DNA of 64,000 bases from Bradyrhizobium iriomotense (GCF_018129405.1 NZ_JAFCLP010000009.1:62001-126000), one strand, 5' to 3'. Shown: positions 48,488 through 59,948, numbered from the stretch's first letter. A program made the numbers and translations. The notes: generated by a model not told the origin, from the sequence alone.

Positions 48488-48652
48488 TCACGCCACCATC
48501 AGCATGTAGAACACGATGACCGGCGACATGGTCAGGATCACCGACCAGATGCCGACGGCCCAGAGAATGTCCTCGGTGGTGAAGCTCTCTTCGGTGGACA
48601 GGTGCTGCTGTCCGGCGCCGAAATGCGACGCCATTTCATTATGACTATTCAC
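48488..48652 (-). CDS. Small single-pass membrane protein (54 aa)
   Basis: A polar N-terminus (NSHNEMASHFGAGQQHLSTEES) leads into TTEDILWAVGIWSVILTMSP and VIVFYMLMVA, one membrane helix. GAGG is about eight bases before the GTG start. The C-terminal pattern (D-I/L-L ... P-V-I/L-V-F) resembles the 48-residue protein at 48784-48930, so the two may be paralogues. The function is unknown. Confidence 0.6.
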   Translation of the reverse strand: MNSHNEMASHFGAGQQHLSTEESFTTEDILWAVGIWSVILTMSPVIVFYMLMVA

Positions 48653-48783
48653 AAAACGCCCCTCGCGATTTCTTCGCTTATGGGCGTCACGCTACGCGGG
48701 ATGTTTTAAGATTCCGGATCGCGGCAGCGCGCGCATTTGAACACGGCCGCTACCACGGATTAACCATCCGCGCCGTCCTCGCC

Positions 48784-48930
48784 TCAGGTGAGCCAGGCCC
48801 GAAACACCAGCACCGGCATCAGGCCGAGCACCACCGCCCAGAACCCGAACGACGATACGACGAGAATCCCCTGCAAGAGATCGGCAGGCGCGAACTGCTG
48901 CGCGGCCGTAGGCCGGGTGCGATACCCCAT
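48784..48930 (-). CDS. Small single-pass membrane protein (48 aa)
   Basis: MGYRTRPTAAQQFAPADLLQ precedes one membrane helix (ILVVSSFGFWAVVLGLMPVLVF) and the tail RAWLT. A GAGGGG ribosome site lies about eight bases before ATG 48930. It lies 131 bases upstream of its possible paralogue on the same strand. Confidence 0.6.
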   Translation of the reverse strand: MGYRTRPTAAQQFAPADLLQGILVVSSFGFWAVVLGLMPVLVFRAWLT

Positions 48931-49057
48931 GGTCATTCCCCCTCTTGGTAGATGTTTGAGAGAACGATAGGCGCGGTCACGTAAACGAGACGTGGATGCA
49001 CCATGCGGCAGCTGCGAAGGCCATTGGGGCGCGGTTAACCAAGGGGGCACGCTGCTT

Positions 49058-49205
49058 CACTCCCTCTCCCCGTTCTTACGGGGAGAGGGTGGGGTGAGGG
49101 GCTGCCTCCGCAGATGCGTTGGCAGCTGGACTCGCGGAAGCCCCCCTCACCCGGAATTTTGCGCAGGCGCAAATTCCGGCCTCTCCCCGCAAGCGGGGAG
49201 AGGCG
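49058..49205. repeat. CTCTCCCCG / CGGGGAGAG palindromic repeat cluster
   Basis: Two hairpins: CCCTCTCCCCGTTCTTACGG / GGAGAGGG and CTCTCCCCGCAAGCGGGGAG, with GCGCAAATTCCGG facing CCGGAATTTTGCGC between them. The same module set occurs at 5401-5543. It abuts the end of the dapA-like gene. Confidence 0.85.
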
Positions 49206-49214
49206 AAGGAAGCG

Positions 49215-50123
49215 TTACGCCGCGACTTTCATCCGCCGCTCGATCTCGCGATCGATTGTCGCCGCGAGCTCGCTGCTCACTTCCACCATCGGCAGGCGCA
49301 CCTCGGGGCTGTCGATCAGGCCGGATCGCCACAGCCAATACTTCGCCGGCGCGGGGCTTGGCTCCGTGAACAACAGCCGCGTCAGCTCGGCAACCTCATT
49401 CCAGCGCGCTTGCGCAGCGTCGTGGTTGCCGCGCTTGAGCTCGCTGGAGATCGCCGCGAACGTCGCGGTCTCGACATGGGCCGACAGCACGATGCCGCCA
49501 TCGGCGCCATCGGTGAGCGCCTCGAGATAGTTCGCATCCTCGCCGGTGAGCACGCGAAAATTCTTCGGGCGATCGCGCAGCAGCGCGATCGATTGCTCGC
49601 GGCTGGCGCCGCAATCCTTGAGGCCAACGATGTTGGGATGCTCGGCGAGCCGCAGCATCGTCTGGTTGGTGATGTTGACCGCGCAGCGATAGGGAATGTT
49701 GTAGAGCGCGATCGGCCAGGCGGCGTGGTCGGCGAGCGCCTCGAAATGCGCGAGCAGCCCGCGCTGCGACGGCCGCACGTAATACGGGCTCGCGATCAGA
49801 TAGCCGTCGATCGGCCAGTCCGCAGTTTCATCGAAGCGATCCTTCAGCCGCGCGGTGTCGGCGCCCGACAGCCCGAGGCAGATCGGCAAAGTGCGGCGGC
49901 CGGATGCCATCTCGTCGCGCACAACGGTGACGAGGCGCTCGAGCTCGCCCTCCCGCAGCGTCATGCCTTCCCCGGAGGTGGCCCCCAGGATGAAGCCATC
50001 GACGGCCTGTCCGCCGTAATGCCGCGTCAGCCGTCGCAGTGAGGTCTCGTCCAGCTTGCCGTCACGGAACGGCGTCACCAGCGGCAGCCAGAGTCCGTGC
50101 AAATGGTCGCGTAGTCCGGTCAT
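49215..50123 (-). CDS. DapA-family aldolase (dihydrodipicolinate synthase/N-acetylneuraminate lyase)
   Basis: The 302-residue TIM barrel has the Schiff-base Lys in NIVGLKDCG, the catalytic Tyr in ASPYYVRPSQ, and ATSGEG in place of the TTGE signature. That substitution and the isolated position make it uncertain that this is the lysine-pathway DapA; other members cleave 2-keto-3-deoxy acids. GGAG lies seven bases before ATG 50123. Its leader contains a terminator-like hairpin (50169-50197), so transcription attenuation is possible. Confidence 0.85.
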   Translation of the reverse strand: MTGLRDHLHGLWLPLVTPFRDGKLDETSLRRLTRHYGGQAVDGFILGATSGEGMTLREGELERLVTVVRDEMASGRRTLPICLGLSGADTARLKDRFDETADWPIDGYLIASPYYVRPSQRGLLAHFEALADHAAWPIALYNIPYRCAVNITNQTMLRLAEHPNIVGLKDCGASREQSIALLRDRPKNFRVLTGEDANYLEALTDGADGGIVLSAHVETATFAAISSELKRGNHDAAQARWNEVAELTRLLFTEPSPAPAKYWLWRSGLIDSPEVRLPMVEVSSELAATIDREIERRMKVAA

Positions 50124-50168
50124 GTTCCATCTCCTTCTCGGGAAAAAACCTGAGACGGAGGGCACATG

Positions 50169-50197
50169 AAAAAACCCCGTCCAGGTGGCGGGGTTTT
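50169..50197 (-). terminator. Terminator-like hairpin in the leader of the dapA-like gene
   Basis: On the minus strand AAAACCCCG / CGGGGTTTT encloses a nine-base loop and is followed by TTTTTT (two of which are outside the stem). It lies 46 bases before the start codon of the gene at 49215-50123, the position of an attenuator. Confidence 0.6.
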
Positions 50198-50248
50198 CGG
50201 GATTTAGCTCGCGATGATGAAGTCCAGCTAATGCGCGCAAAAATCCGA

Positions 50249-50272
50249 GGCCCCGGGATGGGGGCCTTTTTT
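50249..50272 (+). terminator. Plus-strand terminator-like hairpin
   Basis: GGCCCC, loop GGGATG, GGGGCC and six T. There is no annotated plus-strand gene just upstream, so it may end a short unannotated transcript. Confidence 0.55.
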
Positions 50273-50369
50273 CGAGACGATTGCGCACGACTTCGTGATC
50301 ATTTGGAAATGATGCGGGGGATAGGTGGAACTGTCAATACACGCGGAAGGTGAACACCGGATTCGGCAG

Positions 50370-50398
50370 AAAAAAAGCCGGACCCGAGGGCCCGGCTT
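50370..50398 (-). terminator. Rho-independent terminator of the trxB-lysR unit
   Basis: On the minus strand AAGCCGGGCCC / GGGTCCGGCTT with a TC loop runs into seven T. It is 173 bases downstream of the LysR stop codon. Confidence 0.75.
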
Positions 50399-50570
50399 AG
50401 GTATTGGCCACGTGAGGCCGACACAATCACCTTCCAAGAGGGATTACTGAACTCCCGCGCCACTGGAGGAGGGGGACAAATGCGCAACGCGAAGGCTCAG
50501 CGTGCAAACAGTATGGGCTTGACGAGCGCCATGCAGCAACAGCCGAGGCCGCATGTCAGACATGCGGAAA

Positions 50571-51503
50571 TCAGGACGGCCAGCGCTGCGCCTTGCTCAC
50601 CACGAAGTCGCGGAACACCTGCACGCGCGCAACCGTCTTCAACTCCTCGGGATAGACGAAATAGGTGTCGAGCTGGATCGAATCCGATTCGCCGAACAGT
50701 TGCACGAGCTTGCTCTGCTCTTCGACCAGATAGTCGGGCAGCGCGGCGATGCCGAGGCCCTGCGCGCAGGCGCGCACGAGGCCGAGGATGTTGTTGACCT
50801 TGAAATAGGCCTCGCGCGGACCGGAGCCGTTGCGCCCGGCCTCGATCAGCCAGTTGCGGTTCTGCAGGTGCGGCGCGAAGTTGCCGTCGGAGAGCGTGAT
50901 GATGCGATGGGAGTCGAGTTCCTCCAGCGTGCGCGGCGTGCCGAAGCGCTTGATGTATTCCGGCGAGCAATAGGCATGGAATCCCATCGCGAACAGCTTG
51001 CGCTGGATCAGGTCCGGCTGCGTCGGCTTGCGGGTGCGGATCGCGACGTCCGCCTCGCGCATCGACAGATCGAGCTCCTCGTCGGTGACGATCAGCGAGA
51101 TCCGGATTTCCGGATAGAGCGCGGTGAATTCGCCGAGCCGTGGGATCAGCCAGTTGATGCCGACGCCGGGCGTGGTGGTGATCTTGAGATCGCCGCTCGG
51201 CCGCTCGCGGCTGTCGGTGAGCTTGGCGCGCGCCGCCTGCAGCTGCATGAACACGTCATGCGCCGTGCGGAACAACAGGTCGCCCTGCTCGGTGAGGATC
51301 AGGCCGCGGGCGTGGCGGTGGAACAGCGAGACCGAGAGCTCCTGCTCCAGCGCCGAGACCTGGCGGGAGACCGCCGATTGCGACAGGCCGAGCTGCTCGC
51401 CCGCGTGCGTGAAGCTGCCCGCTTCCGCTGCCGCGTGAAACACCTTCAGCTTGTCCCAGTCCATATCCGTAAATCCGTCGCGTGTTCGGGGCATGATCTT
51501 CAT
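50571..51503 (-). CDS. LysR-family transcriptional regulator
   Basis: The 310-residue protein has an N-terminal helix-turn-helix (WDKLKVFHAAAEAGSFTHAG ... LSQSAVSRQVSALEQELSVSLFHRH) and a LysR substrate domain (PSGDLKITTTPGVGINWLIP ... GIAALPDYLV). The start ATG 51503 overlaps the trxB stop (ATGA), suggesting translational coupling; ATG 51464, just before DWDKLKVF, is the alternative. Transcription from trxB into this gene suggests a role in redox or in regulating the shared unit. The effector is unknown. Confidence 0.9.
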   Translation of the reverse strand: MKIMPRTRDGFTDMDWDKLKVFHAAAEAGSFTHAGEQLGLSQSAVSRQVSALEQELSVSLFHRHARGLILTEQGDLLFRTAHDVFMQLQAARAKLTDSRERPSGDLKITTTPGVGINWLIPRLGEFTALYPEIRISLIVTDEELDLSMREADVAIRTRKPTQPDLIQRKLFAMGFHAYCSPEYIKRFGTPRTLEELDSHRIITLSDGNFAPHLQNRNWLIEAGRNGSGPREAYFKVNNILGLVRACAQGLGIAALPDYLVEEQSKLVQLFGESDSIQLDTYFVYPEELKTVARVQVFRDFVVSKAQRWPS

Positions 51504-52465
51504 TCCGCTGCCGCGCGCTCGCTGGCGCGCAGGGCCAAGAAACGTTCGGCTTCGAGAGCGGCCATGCAGCCGAGGCCGGCGGCCGTCACGGCCTGGCGAT
51601 AGGTTTCATCGGCGACGTCGCCGGCGGCGAACAGGCCGGGTACCGAGGTGGCGGTCGAGTTCGGGGCGACCTCGACATAGCCCGACGGTTTGAGCTTGAC
51701 CTGACCTTTGACCAGCTCGGTCGCCGGGGCGTGGCCGATGGCGATGAAGATGCCGTCAGTCTTCACGTCCTTGAGCGCGCCGGTCTTGACGTTCTTCAGG
51801 CGGACATGGGTGACCTTGTTCGGGTTCTCGGTGCCGCAGATCTCGTCGACGGCGGAGTCCCAGATCACCTTGATCTTCGGGTGCTTGAACAGGCGTTCCT
51901 GCAGGATGCGCTCGGCGCGGAAGTGATCGCGGCGATGCACGATGGTGACCTGCGAGGCATGGTTGGTGAGGTACAGGGCCTCCTCGACCGCGGTGTTGCC
52001 GCCGCCGACCACCACGACCTCCTTGTTGCGGTAGAAGAAGCCGTCGCAGGTGGCGCAGGCCGAGACGCCGCCGCCCTGGAATTTCGCTTCCGACGGCAGC
52101 CCGAGCCAACGCGCCTGTGCGCCCGTGGCGAGGACGACGGAGTCGGCGAGATAGACGTCGCCGCTGTCGCAGGTGAGGCGGAACGGCCGCTGCGTCGTGT
52201 CAAGCTTGATGACCAGGTCAGTGACGATCCTGGTGCCGACATGGACCGCCTGCTTCTCCATCTGCTCCATCAGCCAGGGGCCCTGGATCACGTCGGCGAA
52301 GCCCGGATAGTTCTCGACGTCGGTGGTGATGGTGAGCTGGCCGCCCGGCTGGATGCCCTGGATCAGGATCGGCTCGAGCATCGCGCGCGCGGCGTAGATC
52401 GCGGCGGTGTAGCCGGCGGGGCCGGAGCCAATAATGAGGACCTTTGCATGAACAGGAGCGGACAT
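51500..52465 (-). CDS. trxB: Thioredoxin-disulfide reductase
   Basis: TrxB uses NADPH and FAD to reduce thioredoxin. The 321-residue protein has the FAD motif GSGPAGYTAAIYAARA, the redox-active pair Cys137-Ala-Thr-Cys140 in SACATCDG, the NADPH motif VVVGGGNTAVEEALYL and the C-terminal GLFAAGDV. All are intact. It overlaps the LysR gene downstream and is divergent from the Lrp-type gene at 52675. Confidence 0.97.
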   Translation of the reverse strand: MSAPVHAKVLIIGSGPAGYTAAIYAARAMLEPILIQGIQPGGQLTITTDVENYPGFADVIQGPWLMEQMEKQAVHVGTRIVTDLVIKLDTTQRPFRLTCDSGDVYLADSVVLATGAQARWLGLPSEAKFQGGGVSACATCDGFFYRNKEVVVVGGGNTAVEEALYLTNHASQVTIVHRRDHFRAERILQERLFKHPKIKVIWDSAVDEICGTENPNKVTHVRLKNVKTGALKDVKTDGIFIAIGHAPATELVKGQVKLKPSGYVEVAPNSTATSVPGLFAAGDVADETYRQAVTAAGLGCMAALEAERFLALRASERAAAE

Positions 52466-52674
52466 TTCGATGGACGCCTTTCACGGGGGATTTGCAGCGC
52501 GGGCGCGGAACGTGCCGGGAGGCCTCGCGGAGGCGCTGAAATATCAGAGCTAATCTAAGCCTTCTGGTGAGCTATGCAAGAATTGCATTCCCTGTCGGCG
52601 GATTTTTCCAACAGGGAACAAAAGTCGATTGCGCTGCACGCGCAATAAAATTGCGCTAACCGTGCGGACTGGCT

Positions 52675-53211
52675 ATGAGGATTGCGACAGACCCATCCAA
52701 TACCGCCGCAAAGGCCAGGAGTTCCAATCACGTGTCGCGGAGCCTAGACGAGATCGACCTGAAAATTCTCACCGAGATTCAGGCCGACGGTCGAATCACC
52801 AATGTCGAGCTCGCCAAGCGCGTCGGCATCTCACCGCCGCCCTGCCTGCGCCGGGTCCGGGCGCTGGAGGAGGAGGGCTATATCCACGGCTATCGCGGCC
52901 TCCTGGACGCGCGAAAGCTCGGTTTCGACGTCACGGTGTTCGCCGCCGTGCACCTGTCCAGCCAGGCCGAGGCGGATTTGCGCGCCTTCGAGGAGTTCGT
53001 CCGCGCCGAGCCCCTGGTGCGGGAATGCTGGATGCTGTCGGGCGAGGTCGATTTCATCCTGAAATGCGTCGCGCCGGATATGGCGACGTTCCAGGATTTC
53101 GTGACGCACCTGACGGCGGCGCCCCATGTGCGCAACGTGCGGACGTCATTGGTGCTGCATAACTCAAAATACGAGGCGGCGGTGCCGCTGGATGTGAAGG
53201 GACGGCGATAA
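52675..53211 (+). CDS. Lrp/AsnC-family transcriptional regulator
   Basis: The protein of up to 178 residues has the Lrp helix-turn-helix (LDEIDLKILTEIQADGRITNVELAKRVGISPPPCLRRVRALEEEG) and the RAM effector-binding domain (GFDVTVFAAVHLSSQAEADL ... CWMLSGEVDFILKCVAPD). It binds DNA as a dimer or octamer, with an amino acid as effector. ATG 52675 is the first start; a GTG at 52732 with AGGAG ten bases upstream would remove 19 residues that are not part of the domain. It is divergent from trxB. Confidence 0.93.
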   Translation: MRIATDPSNTAAKARSSNHVSRSLDEIDLKILTEIQADGRITNVELAKRVGISPPPCLRRVRALEEEGYIHGYRGLLDARKLGFDVTVFAAVHLSSQAEADLRAFEEFVRAEPLVRECWMLSGEVDFILKCVAPDMATFQDFVTHLTAAPHVRNVRTSLVLHNSKYEAAVPLDVKGRR

Positions 53212-53225
53212 GTTTCCGCTCTCGT

Positions 53226-53300
53226 GCCCCGGACGCAGCGCAGCGCCCCGGCGATGCGAAGCATCGTCCGGTGCGGTGCGCTGCAGAGCCGGGGCCCATC
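53226..53300. repeat. GCCCCGGACGCAGCGCAGC / GCTGCAGAGCCGGGGC repeat
   Basis: GCCCCGGACGCAGCGCAGCG at the left and GCGCTGCAGAGCCGGGGC at the right enclose GGCGATGCGAAGCATCG. It lies just after the Lrp gene and before the IS110 fragment. Confidence 0.8.
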
Positions 53301-53403
53301 TCACCGCGCTTTCCCGTGTCGCTTTCTGTTGGGGTGGACGGCCACCGACGGCATCAGTGTGCCAGAATGAGGTCGGTTTAGATCTCAGACGAGGGAGCCG
53401 TCC

Positions 53404-53547
53404 GTGAGCGAGATTATCCGAATTGGAGTGGATACGTCCAAGAGTGTTTTCCAGCTGCATGGGGTTGACGCAGCGGAGCAACCGGTGCTGCGCAAGAAAC
53501 TGCGCCGGCGTGACATGCTGGGTCCCGGCTCTGCGCAGCAACGCTAA
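53404..53547 (+). pseudogene. IS110-family transposase N-terminal fragment
   Basis: From GTG 53404, after GGGAG, the frame reads SEIIRIGVDTSKSVFQLHGV and then DAAEQPVLRKKLRRR. The IGVDTSK motif holds the first catalytic Asp of the DEDD transposase domain of IS110 elements. Similarity stops at about residue 38, where a palindromic repeat (53518-53575, CTGGGTCCCGGCTCTGCGCA) cuts in and the frame ends. The remaining 90% of the transposase is absent. The 70 bases upstream probably belong to the IS left end. Confidence 0.8.
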
Positions 53548-53575
53548 GGGCGTTGCAGCGCGTCCGGGACACGAG
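53518..53575. repeat. CTGGGTCCCGGCTCTGCGC / CGTCCGGGACACGAG repeat
   Basis: TGGGTCCCGGCTCTGCGCAG faces GCGCGTCCGGGACACGAG, with GCAACGC / GCGTTGC inside. It truncates the IS110 fragment. Confidence 0.7.
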
Positions 53576-53599
53576 AGTTGGGCGCGCTGATGCCGCCCC

Positions 53600-53677
53600 A
53601 TCATTGCGAGCGCAGCGAAGCATCCAGAGTCTTTCCGCAGAGGCAGTCTGGATTGCTTCGCTGCGCTCGCAATGACG
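53600..53677. repeat. TCATTGCGAGCGCAGCG inverted dispersed repeat
   Basis: The arms ATCATTGCGAGCGCAGCGAA and TTCGCTGCGCTCGCAATGAC enclose CATCCAGAGTC / CAGTCTGGATTG. Same family as 6618-6698 and 19851-19936, with a two-base deletion in the left inner arm. Confidence 0.85.
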
Positions 53678-53722
53678 GGTGGTGGGAGTGTGCTTCGCCA
53701 TGTGCAGGCAACCCGCAGAAAC

Positions 53723-53750
53723 AAAAAGGCCGCGCACTGCGCGGCCCTTT
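53723..53750 (-). terminator. Rho-independent terminator of greA
   Basis: On the minus strand AAAGGGCCGCGC / GCGCGGCC with an AGT loop is followed by five T. It lies about 32 bases after the greA stop. Confidence 0.85.
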
Positions 53751-53781
53751 CGAAACGTCATCTCAGCGCAGCGGCAAATGC

Positions 53782-54255
53782 TTACCGCCACTCCACCTTG
53801 GTGATCTCATACGCCTTGGCGCCGCCGGGTGCGTTGACCTCGACGGTTGAACCCTTCTTCTTGCCGATCAGCGCGCGCGCGAGCGGCGAGGTGATGGAGA
53901 TGCGGCCCTTCTTGGCGTCGGCCTCGACCTCGCCGACGATCTGCCACACCGTCTTCTTCTCGGTGTCTTCGTCGACCAGCGTCACGGTAGCGCCGAACTT
54001 GATGGTGTCGCCGGACAGTTTCGAGATGTCGATGATGTCGGCGCGCGCGAGCTTGTCCTCGAGCTCGGCGATGCGGCCCTCATTGTGGGACTGCTCTTCC
54101 TTCGCGGCATGGTATTCCGCGTTTTCCGACAGGTCTCCGTGCGAGCGCGCCTCGGCGATGTGCTCGATGATCCGCGGGCGGTCCTCCGACTGGCGCTTCT
54201 TCAATTCTTCCCCGAGCGCGACAAAGCCGGCCTGGGTCATCGGAACCTTTTCCAT
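53782..54255 (-). CDS. greA: Transcription elongation factor GreA
   Basis: GreA enters the RNA polymerase secondary channel and stimulates cleavage of backtracked RNA. The 157-residue protein has the N-terminal coiled coil with the acidic tip ([16 protein letters not shown], where Asp and Glu act in catalysis) and the C-terminal FKBP-like domain ([24 protein letters not shown] ... [23 protein letters not shown]). Length and motifs are normal. It lies downstream of carB on the same strand. Confidence 0.97.
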   Translation of the reverse strand: MEKVPMTQAGFVALGEELKKRQSEDRPRIIEHIAEARSHGDLSENAEYHAAKEEQSHNEGRIAELEDKLARADIIDISKLSGDTIKFGATVTLVDEDTEKKTVWQIVGEVEADAKKGRISITSPLARALIGKKKGSTVEVNAPGGAKAYEITKVEWR

Positions 54256-54463
54256 CTCTTCTCTCGTCCTTCAGCCAGCGCGCCCCCAAAACCAGAGGGC
54301 GCGGCAACCTTGATTCGTCGGTATCTCCGGGGCTGAACACGCCACCGCCGGAACGCTATGTGGGTCTGGCGCCGGAACAGAACAACCACATGGCCGGACA
54401 GTTCCTCCGGCCATTGTAGCTTCATTGCCAATCACTTAGCGGCGGGATCACCGCCGCTCGCGA

Positions 54464-57928
<3,465 letters not shown>

Positions 57929-57956
57929 CACCGCTCGCGGGCTGGAATTTGGGCAC

Positions 57957-57985
57957 AAAAAAAGGGCGCGCTTGCCGCGCGTCCC
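57957..57985 (-). terminator. Terminator-like hairpin just upstream of carB
   Basis: On the minus strand GGGACGCGCGGCAAGCGCGCCC is followed by seven T, ending 29 bases before the carB start codon. It may end the upstream MFS transcript or attenuate carB. Confidence 0.7.
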
Positions 57986-57989
57986 CTAA

Positions 57990-58150
57990 GCAGGAGCGCG
58001 ATCAGCAAAAGTGGCGCCCGGTTTTGCGTCCGATCGCGCTCCCACTCTTAAAGAGCGCATGATCTTCCGCGCCAAACCGCCCACACTTTGGCGGATCATG
58101 CGCGTGCGCGGGGGTCTCCCTCGCGCGCGGGTGGGTCTTAGACCAGTTTT
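57990..58150. repeat. Mosaic palindromic repeat between carB and the MFS gene
   Basis: GAGCGCGATCAGCAAAAGTG and GTCCGATCGCGCTC make one hairpin; AAGAGCGCATGATC, GGCGGATCATGCGCG and further short arms follow. The pieces resemble parts of the repeat at 43564-43711 (GATCATGCTC-type ends). Confidence 0.6.
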
Positions 58151-58179
58151 CGGGGCGGCGAAACCCCGAAAAATGCCCA

Positions 58180-59349
58180 TCAACTGGCAATTTTGACGGG
58201 TTTTGGCCGGGCCTGCCAGCCACGGGCGAGGTGCACCAGAAGCGAGGCCGCAACGCTCGATCCGCCGATCCAGCCGAGGTCGGTCGGCGACAGGGTGGCC
58301 AGCACCGCGCCGCCTAGGGCCCCTCCGATGGCGAAGCCGAGATACATCGACGAGGCGTTGAGCGAGAGCGCGATCATCGAGGCCTGCGGCTCGATTCGGA
58401 TGATGCTGGCGATCTGGGCCGGATAGAACGCCCAGCCCGAGATGCCCCACAGGAAGATCGTGCCCAGAACGGCGTAATGGGCCTGTCCCGGCATCAATTT
58501 GAGGACCAGCGAATGCAGGATCAGGGCGCTTGCCATGCCGGCGAGCCCGAGCGCTGCGGTGGTCAGCGTGCCGAGCCGGTCGGCCAGGGCGCCGCCGAGC
58601 ATGTTCCCGATCGCGGCCGCGCCGCCAAACACCAGCAGCGCCAGGCTGATCTGCGAGGCATCGAAGCCGAGGCCGCGCAAGGGAATCGCGAAATAGGTGA
58701 ACACGGTGAAGCCGCCGAGCGCCCAGAGAATGGTGATCAGAAGCGCGATCAGGACGTTGCTGTGACGTGCCACCGCCAGCCGGTCGCTCAGCGAAGCCGT
58801 GTTGCGCGGCAGGCCGCGGGGCAGGCCCAGCAACAGGCCGGCGAGTGCAACGGCGCCGATCAGGGCCACCATGGCAAAGGTCGCGCGCCAGCCGAGCAGG
58901 CTGCCGACGAGATTGCCGAGGGGAACGCCGATCACGGTCGCAACGGTGAGTCCGGAAGTCACCAGCGCCACCGCACGACCGCGCCTTTCAGGCGAGGCGA
59001 CGGCGACCGACACCGCGAGCGCGGTCGGCATGCACAGGCCGGAGCCCAGCGCCATCAGCATCCGCGAGGCCAGCAGCAGGGCATAGTTGGAGGCCACCAT
59101 GGCCGCGATATTTCCGGCAATGAAGGTGGTCAGCGCCAGAGCCAGCACGGTGCGGCGATCGACATTGTTCAGCGCCACCGCCAGGACCGGCGAGCCCACG
59201 GCATAGGTGAGGGCGTAGGCGGTGACCAATTGCCCGGCGGCCGAAACCGAAATCGACAGGTCGCCCGCAATCGCTGGCAAAAGCCCAGCAATCACAAACC
59301 CTTCGGTACCGATCGCAAAGGCCCCGAGGGCCAGCCAGAAGACGCTCAT
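58180..59349 (-). CDS. MFS transporter, DHA1-type efflux protein
   Basis: The 389-residue protein has 12 predicted helices and the MFS motif A-like loop NNVDRRTVLALAL, with motif C-type glycines in GLTVATVIGVPLGNLVGSLLGWR (helix 5), typical of drug/proton antiporters such as the AraJ/YdhP-like group. ATG 59349 has AGGGA ten bases upstream. The substrate is unknown. It is divergent from an ArsR-like repressor, and a perfect operator palindrome lies 17 bases before its start codon, so it is probably repressed until an inducer binds that regulator. Confidence 0.92.
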   Translation of the reverse strand: MSVFWLALGAFAIGTEGFVIAGLLPAIAGDLSISVSAAGQLVTAYALTYAVGSPVLAVALNNVDRRTVLALALTTFIAGNIAAMVASNYALLLASRMLMALGSGLCMPTALAVSVAVASPERRGRAVALVTSGLTVATVIGVPLGNLVGSLLGWRATFAMVALIGAVALAGLLLGLPRGLPRNTASLSDRLAVARHSNVLIALLITILWALGGFTVFTYFAIPLRGLGFDASQISLALLVFGGAAAIGNMLGGALADRLGTLTTAALGLAGMASALILHSLVLKLMPGQAHYAVLGTIFLWGISGWAFYPAQIASIIRIEPQASMIALSLNASSMYLGFAIGGALGGAVLATLSPTDLGWIGGSSVAASLLVHLARGWQARPKPVKIAS

Positions 59350-59365
59350 TGGCAACAATCCCTAT

Positions 59366-59383
59366 GTTCAACGTTTATTGAAC
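59366..59383. promoter_or_regulatory. Operator palindrome GTTCAA-N6-TTGAAC (site 1)
   Basis: Perfect inverted repeat, 17 bases before the MFS start codon. It is identical in arms and spacing to site 2 at 59414-59431, so both are likely bound by the ArsR-like regulator. Confidence 0.7.
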
Positions 59384-59413
59384 TATCAAACGAAGCGATA
59401 TCAGTGTCAATTG

Positions 59414-59431
59414 GTTCAAGAACTATTGAAC
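59414..59431. promoter_or_regulatory. Operator palindrome GTTCAA-N6-TTGAAC (site 2)
   Basis: Perfect inverted repeat, 32 bases before the regulator start codon. The centres of sites 1 and 2 are 48 bases apart, so dimers could sit on nearly the same helical face. Confidence 0.7.
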
Positions 59432-59462
59432 ATCGCGGTCGCATCGCTATGATTCTCGAACC

Positions 59463-59840
59463 ATGAGCCGCACGCCCCACCACCCCACCCGCGACCAGAT
59501 CGAGCTGCCGATGGTTCTGGATTGCCTGAGCGATCCGATCCGTCTGGCGATCGTCTACCAGCTCGCCCAGCAGGAACGTGTCAGCAGCGAACTCCGCTGC
59601 AGCGACTTCAGCGCACTGAGCGGCAAGTCGAACCTCGCCTATCACTTTGCCAAGCTGCGCGACTGCGGCCTGATGCGGACCCGCGTGGCGGGCACCAACC
59701 GCTTCATGCGGCTGCGCCGTGAGGATCTGGAGGCGCGCTTCCCGGGCCTGCTCGATGCCGTGCTCAGCTCCGCAGCCAAGGATGCCGACCGGTTGCCGCT
59801 CGTGTCCGGCTGCGAATTGGTCGAGGTTGACCGAAAATGA
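59463..59840 (+). CDS. ArsR-type winged-helix transcriptional repressor
   Basis: The 125-residue protein begins with a polar leader (SRTPHHPTRDQIELPMVLD), then the winged helix (CLSDPIRLAIVYQLAQQERVSSELRCSDF ... KSNLAYHFAKLRDCGLMRTRVAGTNRFMRLRREDLEARFPGLL). No CxC metal site of the classical ArsR type is present, so it probably senses an organic ligand. It is divergent from the MFS exporter; a shared regulatory region carries two identical operators. It is the expected autoregulated repressor of that exporter. Confidence 0.9.
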   Translation: MSRTPHHPTRDQIELPMVLDCLSDPIRLAIVYQLAQQERVSSELRCSDFSALSGKSNLAYHFAKLRDCGLMRTRVAGTNRFMRLRREDLEARFPGLLDAVLSSAAKDADRLPLVSGCELVEVDRK

Positions 59841-59948
59841 GACGGTTGTGCGGGCCGAAGCGTGCCCGTCTTCGCCCTTCGGGCTTCGCCGAGGCAGCCT
59901 TCGCCACGATCTGGCTTGCCCAGCCGAAGCTGCGTAAGCAGCGAAGGC

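Noticed and set aside
50480-50797. Plus-strand frame preceded by a very purine-rich GGAGGAGGGGGACAA
   Set aside because: The ribosome site is attractive, but the product becomes Arg-rich antisense to the LysR gene and shows no protein-like pattern. A shorter gene cannot be delimited.
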